Source: an uncultured Lachnospiraceae bacterium
GTDB taxonomy: Bacteria; Bacillota; Clostridia; Lachnospirales; Lachnospiraceae
Assembly (NCBI GenBank): GCA_910578795.1
Contig: CAJTSD010000036.1
Location: 1-33,847 of the forward strand
Length of the DNA stretch: 33,847 nt
Reading direction: 5' to 3'
This document shows positions 1 to 8,487 of this stretch, one piece after another. Each line of letters begins with the position of its first letter. Position 1 is the first letter of the stretch. The notes beneath the pieces were generated by a model. The model searched no databases. It worked only from the letters and a program-made list of their open reading frames with translations, and had not been told where the DNA came from. The position numbers were made by a program, and so were the translations under genes.

Positions 1-1728
1 AACGGGTTTGTGGCAAATATGTACATTATACCGGGAAGCAGTCTTCAGATGATATCCTCTGATAATGCTGGGGCAGTAATTCCTGGTTTTTATGAGGAAC
101 TTGCTGATAAGAACGAAGCAATATGTCTGCAGACGTTAAAGGGAAGTTGGATAGGAACACACAGTTATATTGATCAGGTCCTTTCACAGCAGGGTACCGG
201 TTATTCAACGGATCAGTATGCGTGTTCTTATATTCGTCCTATGGCGACAAGGCGTGCTTGTATCGTAGTGGATTACAGCAGCGAAAGTATTGCTGGGATT
301 CTCCAAAACTTAGGTTTGGGGGAAAACAGTATCGCGGCATTCGTGACAGCGGACGGCAGGGAATTGCTTCTAAGGGATGGCGCTGTTACAAGCGGTGATG
401 CGTTTTCGTTTGTAAACCAATCGTATTTTACGGAAGCAATGGCAGACGATGCGGCAACTATTATTGATTATGTTACATATAACCATGAGCAGTATCTGTT
501 CATGGTAAGCAAGAGTTATCAGAACGGATCCGCAATCTGCGCGATGGTTCCTGTCAGCCTGGTAAATGAGAATGCGGCTTCCATTAAGAATGTCACTGTT
601 TTTATGGTAATTATCTCATGGATGGTTGCAATTGCAGCAGGTATTCTGATAACATTGGGAATCACGGCGACAATCAGACAAATCAGCAATAAGCTGGAAA
701 CCGTTGCAGGCGGTGACTTGACAGTCGGCGTGCGGCAAAGAACGGATGAATTTAAGCTTTTGGTACGCAGTGTTGCCAATATGATTAAAAATTCCCGTGA
801 TTTGATTGTACAGGTTTTGAAGACAACAGAAAACGTATCCGCTTCTACAACAAATTTGTCAGAGGCATCGGGCGTGCTTACGAATTCAAGCAATCAGATT
901 GCTTCCGCAGTCAATGAAATGGATCAGGGACTGAACCGTCAGGCGCAGGATGCGCAGAACTGTTTGGTGCAGATGGATGAGCTGTCTCAAAGAATTACAA
1001 AAGCGGTAGAAGCAGTCCAGCGAATGGGGGATATTACGGATAACACCAAAAATGTCATTGCAAGTGGTATGTCCACGATGGACGATTTGACGGATAAGTC
1101 TGCCGCTACGACGGATATCACCAAAAATGTTACCACAAATATTAAAAATTTGGAGGAGAGCCTGTCTGAGGTAGAGCGTTTTGTGGAAATGATTGATGAT
1201 ATTGCAAACGAAACGAGTCTGCTTTCTTTAAATGCTTCCATTGAGGCAGCACGCGCAGGGGAAGCGGGAAAAGGCTTTGCCGTGGTTGCACAGTCGGTAA
1301 GCTCCCTGTCGGATGGTACTATTGAGGCGGCAAGGCAGATTCAGAGTGTCATGGACCAGATTAAGGGCTATGCAAACGACACCGTTCAGGTTGCTGCACA
1401 GGCGGAAAATATTGTGTCAAACCAGTCCAAGACAGTCAACGAAACTATTCATGTATTTCGCGACATGAATGAATATCTGCAAAACCTGATTGACGAGATT
1501 GCTTCCTTGGAGCAGACGATTGAGAGCATGGAGCGGCACAGAAACGACACACTTGCGGCAATTGAAAGCATTTCTTCCGTATCGGAGGAAACGGCGGCTT
1601 CTGTTTCCACGGTGAATGATTCGCTCAAGGAACAGATGACCATGATGGATAATCTGAATCAGTCAACAATAGAACTGCAGGATAAGGCAAAAGAGCTTAT
1701 ACAGGCAGTAAACGCATTCAAAATTTAA
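1..1728 (+). CDS. Methyl-accepting chemotaxis protein, 5'-truncated by window edge
   Basis: Transmembrane chemoreceptor that passes a ligand signal to CheA/CheW. The frame is open to base 1, so the true start lies upstream; a GTG at 10 is probably internal. The first ~190 residues look like the end of an extracellular Cache-like sensor. One hydrophobic segment (about 590-665) follows, then a HAMP domain (about 665-830) and a long helical signalling region. The hairpin tip at about 1200-1310 includes NASIEAARAGEAGKGFAVVA, the CheA/CheW contact region. Just after the tip the usual (D/E)E(V/I)xKLA pattern is replaced by AQSVSSLSDGT, unlike the receptor at 6536. No CheR-docking pentapeptide is seen at the C-terminus (NAFKI). 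The family call is secure; the ligand is unknown. Confidence 0.93.
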   Translation, partial: NGFVANMYIIPGSSLQMISSDNAGAVIPGFYEELADKNEAICLQTLKGSWIGTHSYIDQVLSQQGTGYSTDQYACSYIRPMATRRACIVVDYSSESIAGILQNLGLGENSIAAFVTADGRELLLRDGAVTSGDAFSFVNQSYFTEAMADDAATIIDYVTYNHEQYLFMVSKSYQNGSAICAMVPVSLVNENAASIKNVTVFMVIISWMVAIAAGILITLGITATIRQISNKLETVAGGDLTVGVRQRTDEFKLLVRSVANMIKNSRDLIVQVLKTTENVSASTTNLSEASGVLTNSSNQIASAVNEMDQGLNRQAQDAQNCLVQMDELSQRITKAVEAVQRMGDITDNTKNVIASGMSTMDDLTDKSAATTDITKNVTTNIKNLEESLSEVERFVEMIDDIANETSLLSLNASIEAARAGEAGKGFAVVAQSVSSLSDGTIEAARQIQSVMDQIKGYANDTVQVAAQAENIVSNQSKTVNETIHVFRDMNEYLQNLIDEIASLEQTIESMERHRNDTLAAIESISSVSEETAASVSTVNDSLKEQMTMMDNLNQSTIELQDKAKELIQAVNAFKI

Positions 1729-1742
1729 ATAAAATAATAAAG

Positions 1743-1785
1743 ACAGGTCAAAGGTTCTTCGCAGAGCTTTTGGTCTGTTTTTTTG
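1743..1785 (+). terminator. Intrinsic terminator after the first chemoreceptor
   Basis: Bases 1743-1757 pair with 1764-1778 along 15 positions (several G-T wobbles), with a 6-base loop, followed directly by a T run to about 1784. It sits 15 bases after the receptor stop codon. Confidence 0.85.
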
Positions 1786-1841
1786 TATATGGGCGTCCAA
1801 AGGAAATATTGTATTGAAATTGAAATTGAAGACAAAACGGC

Positions 1842-1870
1842 TTGCAAAGGAATGATTATGGTAGTAAAAT
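1842..1870 (+). promoter_or_regulatory. Candidate sigma-A promoter for the DUF896 gene
   Basis: TTGCAA at 1842-1847, a 17-base spacer, then TAAAAT at 1865-1870. It lies after a terminator and 27 bases before the next start codon. Pattern match only. Confidence 0.55.
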
Positions 1871-1897
1871 AAAATAGTCTGAAAAAGGAGATTTCAA

Positions 1898-2119
1898 ATG
1901 GATTTTGAGCAAAAAATAAAGAGAATTAACGAACTTTACCATAAATCGCAAAAAGAAGGGCTAACCGATAAGGAAAAGCAGGAACAGGCAAAGCTTCGGG
2001 CGGAGTATATTGCGAATGTCAGGGCAAATTTAAAAAGCCAGCTTGACAATGTATCCATACAGGAAGTGGACGGCAGCATTACAAATCTTGGAGAGAAGTT
2101 CGGGAAGCAGACATCATAA
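1898..2119 (+). CDS. DUF896 / UPF0291 small protein (YnzC-like)
   Basis: A 73-residue cytoplasmic protein. The family is recognised from its N-terminal helical hairpin: short helix with INELYHKSQKEGLTDKEK, then a second helix with KLRAEYIANVRANLKSQLDN, and a poorly structured tail. Length and layout match the Firmicutes YnzC/UPF0291 family, whose best-known member (B. subtilis YnzC) is SOS-linked but has no firm molecular role. The start is set by AAGGAG about 6-8 bases upstream. It has its own candidate promoter at 1842-1870 and may be co-transcribed with the folate gene 64 bases downstream. Confidence 0.88.
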   Translation: MDFEQKIKRINELYHKSQKEGLTDKEKQEQAKLRAEYIANVRANLKSQLDNVSIQEVDGSITNLGEKFGKQTS

Positions 2120-2183
2120 TCAGAATGCAAAATAAAAATATGAAAGAAAGGAATGGCAGGAAAACAAAACCTGATGCCGAAGC

Positions 2184-2765
2184 ATGGAAACAAAGTCAGA
2201 AATTAGAAAACGAATACTGGAGGCAAGGGGCGCGCTGACGCAGGATGAGGTTGCGGCAAAAAGTGACGCCATTCTTCAGAAAGTGTTAAAAACACCGGAA
2301 TATATGGAAGCGGATAACATTCTGCTATATGCGGACTATAACCGCGAGGTGATGACGCGGGGGATTTTTGAGGACGCGATGATGCGCAAGAAACGTGTAT
2401 ATTTCCCAAAATCCGACCAGTTTACCAACGCAATGACGTTTTATCAGACCTTGTCCGTAAAACAGTTGGAAAAGGGTTATATGGGGATTCCCGAGCCAAA
2501 GGAAAACCCGCAGCTTTGCTATAAATTCAACGCCAATGAGGATACGCTTGTGATTGTACCGGGCGTTGCGTTTGACATGGCAGGATTTCGGCTTGGATAT
2601 GGAAAAGGATATTATGACAAATTTTTATCAAACAGGCGGCAGCTCTCAACAATGGCGCTCGCGTTTGCCTGTCAGATTGTGGAGGAGCTGCCAAGTGAAC
2701 CGCATGACATTAAAATGGATAAGATTGTGACGGAGGAAATCATTTATTCGTTTTTGCGGATTTAA
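2184..2765 (+). CDS. 5-formyltetrahydrofolate cyclo-ligase
   Basis: Converts 5-formyl-THF to 5,10-methenyl-THF with ATP hydrolysis, recovering a storage or inhibitory folate in one-carbon metabolism; cytoplasmic. At 193 residues it has the normal family length. The N-terminus (KSEIRKRILEARGAL) is typical, and the C-terminal signature PGVAFDMAGFRLGYGKGYYD, with its glycine-rich phosphate loop and YYDKFL, is clear. No good Shine-Dalgarno lies next to the ATG at 2184; AGGAAAAC at about 2158 is too far, so the start is less certain than the product. proA follows after 51 bases in the same direction. Known as fau/ygfA/MTHFS in other organisms. Confidence 0.93.
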   Translation: METKSEIRKRILEARGALTQDEVAAKSDAILQKVLKTPEYMEADNILLYADYNREVMTRGIFEDAMMRKKRVYFPKSDQFTNAMTFYQTLSVKQLEKGYMGIPEPKENPQLCYKFNANEDTLVIVPGVAFDMAGFRLGYGKGYYDKFLSNRRQLSTMALAFACQIVEELPSEPHDIKMDKIVTEEIIYSFLRI

Positions 2766-2816
2766 AGAAGAAACGATAGCATCAATTAAAGCATGAAAAA
2801 AGGAGTATGGTTCAAT

Positions 2817-4097
2817 ATGACAGTTCAGGAAAAAGCCGCGGCGATGAAGCTTGACAGTCCGCAAATGGCGGCGGCGCCGGCGCAAGTAAGAAACAACGCG
2901 CTTTTGGAGATTAAGAATGCGCTGCTTGCTAATCAAGAGGCGATTTTTGCCGCAAACGCGCAGGATTTGGAGCAGGCGCAGCAAAACAACATACCGGAAG
3001 CGGTCGTAAAACGGTTGAAATTTACGCAGCAGAAGCTGCTTGACGTAACACAGGGAATCGAAAATCTGACCGCGCTTGCGGATCAGGTGCATCAGGTCCA
3101 GTTTATGAGGGAGCTTGACGAGGGGCTTACCCTTGTGCGCGAGAGCTGTCCGATTGGCGTTATCGGGGTTATTTTTGAGGCAAGACCGGACGCTTTGGTG
3201 CAGATTGCGTCGCTTTGCATCAAGAGTGGAAACTGTGCCATTTTAAAGGGCGGCAGTGAAACAAAGCATACCAACAAGGTACTGTTTGATTTGATTTATC
3301 ACGCGGCAGTTCAAAGCGGGCTGCCCGAGAACTGTCTGTTCCAGGCGCAGCAGCGGGAGGAAATCTCAGCGCTTTTAAACTGTCATGAGTCGGTGGATTT
3401 GATTATTCCAAGAGGCTCCAACGCTTTTGTGCAGTACATTATGAACAATACCAAAATTCCCGTGATGGGACATGCCGACGGGATTTGCCATATTTATGTG
3501 GATAAGGATTTTGACATTGAAAAAGCAATCCCTGTGATTATCGACGCAAAGACACAGTATACGGCGGCGTGCAACGCGGTGGAAACGCTTTTAATCCATA
3601 AAGACGCGCTTGATATCCTGATGCCGCGGTTAAATGAGGCACTGAAAGCACATCAGATTGAGCTGCGGGCGACGCGCGAAATTGCCGCGCAATACGAAAG
3701 TGCGCCTGCGTCGGAGGAGGATTTTTCGACGGAGTACCTTGACCTCATTCTTTCGGCAAAAACGGTCGAAAACATTGAGGAGGCGGTGCGCCATATCAAC
3801 CGCTACGGCTCGCATCATACAGACTGTATTATTACGGAGGACAAAGAGGCGGCGCAATATTTTATGAATATGGTGGACTCCGCGGGTGTTTACCAGAATT
3901 GTTCAACGCGCTTTGCCGACGGGTTCCGCTATGGGTTTGGAGCGGAGGTCGGAATCAGCACGGGAAAAATCCATGCAAGAGGTCCTGTCGGTATCGAGGG
4001 GCTTTTGACCTATAAGTATAAGCTTTTCGGAAGTGGTCAGATTGTTGCGGATTATGCTTCGGGAAAGAAAACATTTCACTTTAAGGACATCAAATAA
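2817..4097 (+). CDS. proA: Glutamate-5-semialdehyde dehydrogenase (gamma-glutamyl phosphate reductase)
   Basis: NADPH-dependent reduction of gamma-glutamyl phosphate to glutamate-5-semialdehyde, the second step of proline synthesis. The product is 426 residues, normal for ProA. Recognisable blocks are CPIGVIGVIFEARPDA, AILKGGSE, IPRGSNAFV and QYTAACNAVETLL, the last containing the catalytic Cys (C252 by this start). The C-terminal GAEVGISTGKIHARGPVG block is intact. An ATG at 2793 extends the frame by 8 residues, but AGGAG at 2801-2805 lies inside that extension, 11 bases before the ATG at 2817, so the inner start is chosen. proB is not in the window, so ProA stands apart from its usual partner here. 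Confidence 0.96.
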   Translation: MTVQEKAAAMKLDSPQMAAAPAQVRNNALLEIKNALLANQEAIFAANAQDLEQAQQNNIPEAVVKRLKFTQQKLLDVTQGIENLTALADQVHQVQFMRELDEGLTLVRESCPIGVIGVIFEARPDALVQIASLCIKSGNCAILKGGSETKHTNKVLFDLIYHAAVQSGLPENCLFQAQQREEISALLNCHESVDLIIPRGSNAFVQYIMNNTKIPVMGHADGICHIYVDKDFDIEKAIPVIIDAKTQYTAACNAVETLLIHKDALDILMPRLNEALKAHQIELRATREIAAQYESAPASEEDFSTEYLDLILSAKTVENIEEAVRHINRYGSHHTDCIITEDKEAAQYFMNMVDSAGVYQNCSTRFADGFRYGFGAEVGISTGKIHARGPVGIEGLLTYKYKLFGSGQIVADYASGKKTFHFKDIK

Positions 4098-4116
4098 CAA
4101 AGAGGAGAACAGGATT

Positions 4117-4914
4117 ATGAAAAAAGGAACTAGGAAGCTTATTTTTGCGGCGGCGCTGTTAATCATTGCAGTCGCGTTTACAACCCCTGCACAGGCACAT
4201 GCGCTGAATATTATTCCGATGCAGCTTGAGATGTACTCAACTTCTGCGACACCGGTTTATGCGTCGCCTGACGTTTTTTCGCCGATTGTCACGTATTTGG
4301 ACCGTTTCTTAAATGTACGCGTTACGGGGATTACGGAAAACGGTTTTTTTCAGGTGGATTTAAACGGTGCGTTCTATATTCCGGGGGCATATCTTGTACC
4401 GAAGGTAGAGAAGGAAAAATCATCTTATCAGAAGGCGCATGAGAGGCTTGATGAGGTTACGGAAGTATACAGGACGCAGCTTCAAATGATGGACGGTGTT
4501 TGGTCAAAATTTGCACTGAAAGACGTGACAGGCGACGGCGTGCCGGAGCTGATTGACGATGCCGGAAAAGAGATTTACAGCTGTTATGACGATGGGGACC
4601 ATATACGGCTTGTCATTCTTTATTATTCGGAAAATCCGGTGACGTTTTATTATTCTAAGAATAACAATAAACTGCTAGGAAAATACAGATGGAACGATAA
4701 GGATTATTGGGAAGTCTATAACAGGGATACAACCTTTGTTCCTTGGGGACAGTTCCGCTGTGTTTCAACAGATGCATCGGCATACAAAGGAAATGCAGCC
4801 ACGATTGAGAGAGACCGCGATAACAATCAGGAAACAAGGAATGATTTGTACAACATTCTTCATGAAATGTTCGGGCTTGGGAAAGAACATTCGGAAGAAA
4901 AGGAGAATAAATAA
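4117..4914 (+). CDS. Secreted protein with SH3-like N-terminal domain, function unknown
   Basis: A 265-residue exported protein. Residues 1-28 form a clear signal peptide (basic MKKGTRK, hydrophobic core, TTPAQA-HA cleavage region). Residues about 35-85 resemble a bacterial SH3-like module (YSTSATPVYASPDVFSPIV... GFFQVDL). A later region contains DVTGDGVPELIDD, an Asp-rich Ca-binding-like loop of the FG-GAP/dockerin type. The tail is charged. The longest frame starts at 4033 inside proA, but AGGAGA at about 4103-4108 supports the ATG at 4117. Its stop overlaps the miaB start (TAATG at 4912-4916), so the two are probably translationally coupled, though no functional link to tRNA modification is evident. 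A cell-wall role is possible but unproven. Confidence 0.75.
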   Translation: MKKGTRKLIFAAALLIIAVAFTTPAQAHALNIIPMQLEMYSTSATPVYASPDVFSPIVTYLDRFLNVRVTGITENGFFQVDLNGAFYIPGAYLVPKVEKEKSSYQKAHERLDEVTEVYRTQLQMMDGVWSKFALKDVTGDGVPELIDDAGKEIYSCYDDGDHIRLVILYYSENPVTFYYSKNNNKLLGKYRWNDKDYWEVYNRDTTFVPWGQFRCVSTDASAYKGNAATIERDRDNNQETRNDLYNILHEMFGLGKEHSEEKENK

Positions 4915-6359
4915 TGCTTAAAGCGACAGACTGGGATAAGATTGACTTAAATTTAGCCCCGCCCATTGAAGAACCAATGCGCCAATATTATTTTATGAAA
5001 AAAGCGCGCGAAATTGTGGCGGAGGAAAGTAGAAAGCTTGGCAGACGTCTTACGGCGGACGGCGAAACATTCGGTTGTCAGATGAATGCCAAAGACAGCG
5101 AAAAGCTGATTGGAATTCTTGAAGAAATCGGCTTTGAAATGATTGACGACGAGTCGGCGGATTTGGTGTTTTACAACACCTGTACCGTGCGCGACAATGC
5201 TAACCAGCGCGTATATGGAAGACTTGGTCTTGTGCACAGCATGAAAAAGAAAAATCCGCATAAAAGGATTGCCCTGTGCGGCTGCATGATGCAGGAACCG
5301 ACCGTTATCGAAAAGATACAAAAAAGCTATTCATTTGTGGATTTGATATTCGGCACGCATAATATTTATAAATTTGCAGAGTTACTCGTTGCAATGTATA
5401 GCTCAGACCGCATGATTATTGACATTTGGAAGGACACTGATAAAATCGTGGAGGACTTGCCCGCACAGCGCAAATATCCGTTTAAATCGGGCGTGAACAT
5501 TATGTATGGCTGTAACAATTTTTGCAGTTATTGTATCGTCCCGTATGTACGCGGACGCGAACGCAGCCGCAACCCCAAAGACATTATCAGGGAGATTGAG
5601 TGTTTGGTGGACGATGGCGTTGTAGAGGTCATGCTGTTAGGGCAGAATGTCAATTCTTACGGAAAAACGTTGGACGAGCCAATGAGCTTTGCCGAGCTTT
5701 TGCAGGAAGTCGAGAAAATAGAAGGCTTGGAGCGAATCCGCTTTATGACCTCCCACCCAAAGGATTTGTCAGACGAGCTGATACAGGTCATGAAGCACTC
5801 CAGGAAAATCTGCCGTCACCTGCATTTGCCATTGCAGGCAGGCGCTACGCGGATTTTAACGGCAATGAACAGACGCTACACGAAGGAACAGTATTTGGAG
5901 CTGGCGCAAAAAATCAGACGCGAAATCCCGGATATTTCCCTGACAACGGATATTATCGTCGGTTTTCCGGGGGAAACGGCAGAAGATGTCGATGAAACAA
6001 TCGAAGTAGTAAAAGCGGTGGAATATGATAATGCCTTTACCTTTATTTACTCCAAACGGACAGGCACGCCTGCAGCCACAATGCCAAATCCGACGACCGA
6101 CGAGGAGATCAAAGAAAATTTTGACAGACTTTTAAAGGTTGTGCAGGAAACTGCAAGAAAGCGTGTCGGACGCCTTACAGGTGAGGTACACAGCGCGCTT
6201 GTGGAGGAATGCAATGAACATGACAATACGCTTGTTTCAGGACGGCTTTCCAACAATACGATTGTTCATTTTCCGGGCGATGCTTCGCTGATTGGGAAAA
6301 TCGTGGAGGTAAGGCTTGTGGAGTCGCATGGATTTTATTATATTGGCGAATTACAATGA
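4914..6359 (+). CDS. miaB: tRNA-2-methylthio-N6-dimethylallyladenosine synthase (radical SAM)
   Basis: Adds the 2-methylthio group to i6A37 of tRNAs that read UNN codons, following MiaA. The 481 residues contain an N-terminal extension of about 50, the UPF0004 domain with cluster cysteines C55 (FGCQMNAKDSE), C90 (NTCTVRDNA) and C124 (CGCMMQ), the radical SAM motif C200-x3-C204-x2-C207 (YGCNNFCSYC), and a C-terminal TRAM domain ending near FYYIGELQ. The long N-terminus and RGRERSR after the SAM motif favour MiaB over MtaB or RimO. AGGAG at 4901-4905 lies inside the preceding gene and serves this start. miaA is also in the window, about 17 kb downstream. Confidence 0.96.
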   Translation: MLKATDWDKIDLNLAPPIEEPMRQYYFMKKAREIVAEESRKLGRRLTADGETFGCQMNAKDSEKLIGILEEIGFEMIDDESADLVFYNTCTVRDNANQRVYGRLGLVHSMKKKNPHKRIALCGCMMQEPTVIEKIQKSYSFVDLIFGTHNIYKFAELLVAMYSSDRMIIDIWKDTDKIVEDLPAQRKYPFKSGVNIMYGCNNFCSYCIVPYVRGRERSRNPKDIIREIECLVDDGVVEVMLLGQNVNSYGKTLDEPMSFAELLQEVEKIEGLERIRFMTSHPKDLSDELIQVMKHSRKICRHLHLPLQAGATRILTAMNRRYTKEQYLELAQKIRREIPDISLTTDIIVGFPGETAEDVDETIEVVKAVEYDNAFTFIYSKRTGTPAATMPNPTTDEEIKENFDRLLKVVQETARKRVGRLTGEVHSALVEECNEHDNTLVSGRLSNNTIVHFPGDASLIGKIVEVRLVESHGFYYIGELQ

Positions 6360-6454
6360 CAGTGTTTTCTTTTTATGTTATGCACAAAAACATGGAAATA
6401 AAAATGTATAAATTGTTTAAAAAGCGAAAAATTAGTGGAATATTCAGCGATTAA

Positions 6455-6463
6455 TGTTATAAT
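6455..6463 (+). promoter_or_regulatory. Candidate extended -10 promoter for the Cache receptor
   Basis: TGTTATAAT at 6455-6463 is an extended -10 (TGn plus a perfect TATAAT). No good -35 lies 16-18 bases upstream. I looked for a sigma-28 promoter, since chemotaxis genes often use one, and found none convincing. The 176-base gap 6360-6535 is otherwise AT-rich, with TTGTTTAAA occurring twice (6413 and 6480). Confidence 0.45.
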
Positions 6464-6535
6464 GAATATGATATATGATTTGTTTAAACAGTATACAAAA
6501 TTATATATTAATTGTAAAATTGCAGGAGGTTCCGT

Positions 6536-8344
6536 ATGAAGGGTGGAAGCGTGAAACGCTCATTGGTTTTGATGTCGCTTATTCTTGTTCTGATGTCTGT
6601 TATCGTGATAGGCGGTGTTGCGATTTTAGGAATTGAGTCCATGTCAAAGATGGCAAACAGTGATTATGAGAAGGCAAAAATTGAAGGGTATGATAATGAA
6701 ATAACATCACAAGTTCAGGCAGTGCTCAGCATTTTACAGTGTGAATATGCGAAGGTTCAGACAGGAGAACTGTCGGAGGATGAAGCAAAGCATGAGGCTG
6801 CAGAAATTGTGCGCGCGATGCGGTATGGTGATGATAGCAGCGGATATTTTTGGATTGATGATACGGATTATATTCTTGTTATGCATCCGATCTTACCGGA
6901 GCAGGAGGGAAACAACAGATATACACTGGAAGATCCAAATGGTACGATGATTATTCAAAGCATTTATTCTGTATGCACAAGTGCGGATAAAGGCGGATTC
7001 AATGAATTTTATTTTACGAAATCGGATGGTGTCACGGTTGCTCCTAAGCGTGCCTACTCGGCAATGTTTGAGCCGTGGAACTGGATGATTTCCACGGGAA
7101 ATTACATTGATGATATGGAAGCGGATATGGAAAGTGTAAAAGCTGCCATTGATAAAACAGGGATGCGGATGGAAGTTATCATGGTCGCTGCCGGAGTTGT
7201 CATTGCAATCGCGGCAATGCTTGTGGCAGTGATTTATGGGAATGTCATTTGTGCACCGCTTGTAAAAATCCAGCAGCTTGCAGACCGTATGGCAGTGGGT
7301 GATTTATCTTCCAATGTGGAGATACATAGCAATAACGAATACGGAAGAACGGGAACGGCATTGAATGATGCACAGACACAGATGGTAGGTCTGATTGCCA
7401 ATATTAAAAATACTTCAATGGATTTAGAGAATGCCGTATCGGATTTCTCCGACAATTTCTCCCGAATGGACGAGTCCATCCAAAATGTATCAATTGCAAT
7501 TAATGAAATTGCCCAAAATATTAATACACAGGCGGAATCTACCACCACAGCGTCGGATAATGTAGAACACATGGCGGAAGGAATTGCGGAAACTGCGCGT
7601 GAAATAACGGCGCTGGAAGAGAATTCTGAAATTATGGCAGACCGTTCCACAAAGTCTATGGATTCTTTTAAACAGTTGATTGATATCAATGAAAAAACAA
7701 AGGTTGATATTGATTCCATGTATACACAGACGGAGAGCAATAACGAGGCAGTAAACAGGATTCGGGAAGCTGCAGGTTTGATTGGCGATATTGCGGAGCA
7801 GACAAATCTGCTGTCGCTAAATGCTTCCATTGAGGCGGCAAGAGCAGGTGAGGCAGGAAAGGGATTTTCTGTTGTGGCGGAAGAGATTGGAAAGCTGGCA
7901 CAGCAGTCAGATGATACGGTTGGACAGATAACGGCAATTATAGAGGAGCTTACTGCAAATTCAGAAAATTCGATGCATCTTATGAAGGAAATGAGCGAGG
8001 CGTCTGACGTACAGGTCGGCGTGATTCAGCAGACACAGTCAATGTTCATGGAGCTGAAAAATGCTTCGGATGCATGTACATCCTCTATTAGGGCAATCGG
8101 CGAAAAGATGGACAATTTGAACGCGCAAAGAGAGTCCATTACGGATACAATTGTGACATTAAATAATATTGCAACGGACAATGCGTCTTCAACACAGGAA
8201 ACATCCGCAATGGCTTCCGAGCTTGGCAGTGCGGTTAATCAGTCTTCACAGCTTGTACAGATGTTGGCAAATGATGTAAGCATACTGACTGAGAACCTAA
8301 GCATTTTTAAACTCAGGGCAGGGCAATCAGATGAAAATCAATAA
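6536..8344 (+). CDS. Methyl-accepting chemotaxis protein with periplasmic-type sCache_2 sensor
   Basis: A complete 602-residue chemoreceptor. TM1 is at about residues 9-33. An extracellular single Cache domain (about 40-205) carries the sCache_2 hallmarks GYFWIDDTDYILVMHP, LEDPNGT and PWNWMISTGNYIDDME; this family binds small organic acids in many species. TM2 is at about 213-238, followed by HAMP and then the coiled-coil signalling domain with the tip IAEQTNLLSLNASIEAARAG and KGFSVVAEEIGKLAQQS. AGGAGG at about 6523-6528 sets the start. The following gene is also a chemoreceptor but is soluble, so 6536-9261 forms a receptor pair. The ligand cannot be read from sequence alone. Confidence 0.96.
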   Translation: MKGGSVKRSLVLMSLILVLMSVIVIGGVAILGIESMSKMANSDYEKAKIEGYDNEITSQVQAVLSILQCEYAKVQTGELSEDEAKHEAAEIVRAMRYGDDSSGYFWIDDTDYILVMHPILPEQEGNNRYTLEDPNGTMIIQSIYSVCTSADKGGFNEFYFTKSDGVTVAPKRAYSAMFEPWNWMISTGNYIDDMEADMESVKAAIDKTGMRMEVIMVAAGVVIAIAAMLVAVIYGNVICAPLVKIQQLADRMAVGDLSSNVEIHSNNEYGRTGTALNDAQTQMVGLIANIKNTSMDLENAVSDFSDNFSRMDESIQNVSIAINEIAQNINTQAESTTTASDNVEHMAEGIAETAREITALEENSEIMADRSTKSMDSFKQLIDINEKTKVDIDSMYTQTESNNEAVNRIREAAGLIGDIAEQTNLLSLNASIEAARAGEAGKGFSVVAEEIGKLAQQSDDTVGQITAIIEELTANSENSMHLMKEMSEASDVQVGVIQQTQSMFMELKNASDACTSSIRAIGEKMDNLNAQRESITDTIVTLNNIATDNASSTQETSAMASELGSAVNQSSQLVQMLANDVSILTENLSIFKLRAGQSDENQ

Positions 8345-8406
8345 ATGTCAGTAGAGAATTCATTTTGTCAAAAGAAGTATATTTTAAAAGAAGAGTAAGG
8401 TAGATG

Positions 8407-8460
8407 GTGTGAAAAATTATTTTTCACACGGCAGATTTGTGCCCCAAGCACAAATTCGCA
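8407..8460 (+). promoter_or_regulatory. Two-stem leader element, copy A (before the PocR receptor)
   Basis: Stem 1 is perfect: GTGTGAAAAA (8407-8416), loop TTA, TTTTTCACAC (8420-8429). Stem 2 follows almost at once: GCAGATTTGTGC (8431-8442), loop CCCAA, GCACAAATTCGC (8448-8459), 12 positions with one A-C mismatch and one G-T pair. No U run follows, so it is not an ordinary terminator. It lies 27 bases before the start codon and matches elements at 16799 and 23564. Confidence 0.6.
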
Positions 8461-8487
8461 GATTGAGAAAGGAGCATGGTTATTAAA

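Noticed and set aside
5600..5995. 131-codon plus-strand frame inside miaB
   Set aside because: It is an alternate frame of the radical SAM domain, Arg/Gly-rich and not protein-like.
6421..6470. Sigma-28 flagellar promoter before the Cache receptor
   Set aside because: GCGATTAA at 6447 resembles a -10, but no TAAA lies about 15 bases upstream.
8407..8460. Ordinary intrinsic terminator after the Cache receptor
   Set aside because: The T run lies within stem 1, not after it, and a second stem follows immediately, so the usual stem-then-U-run layout is absent.
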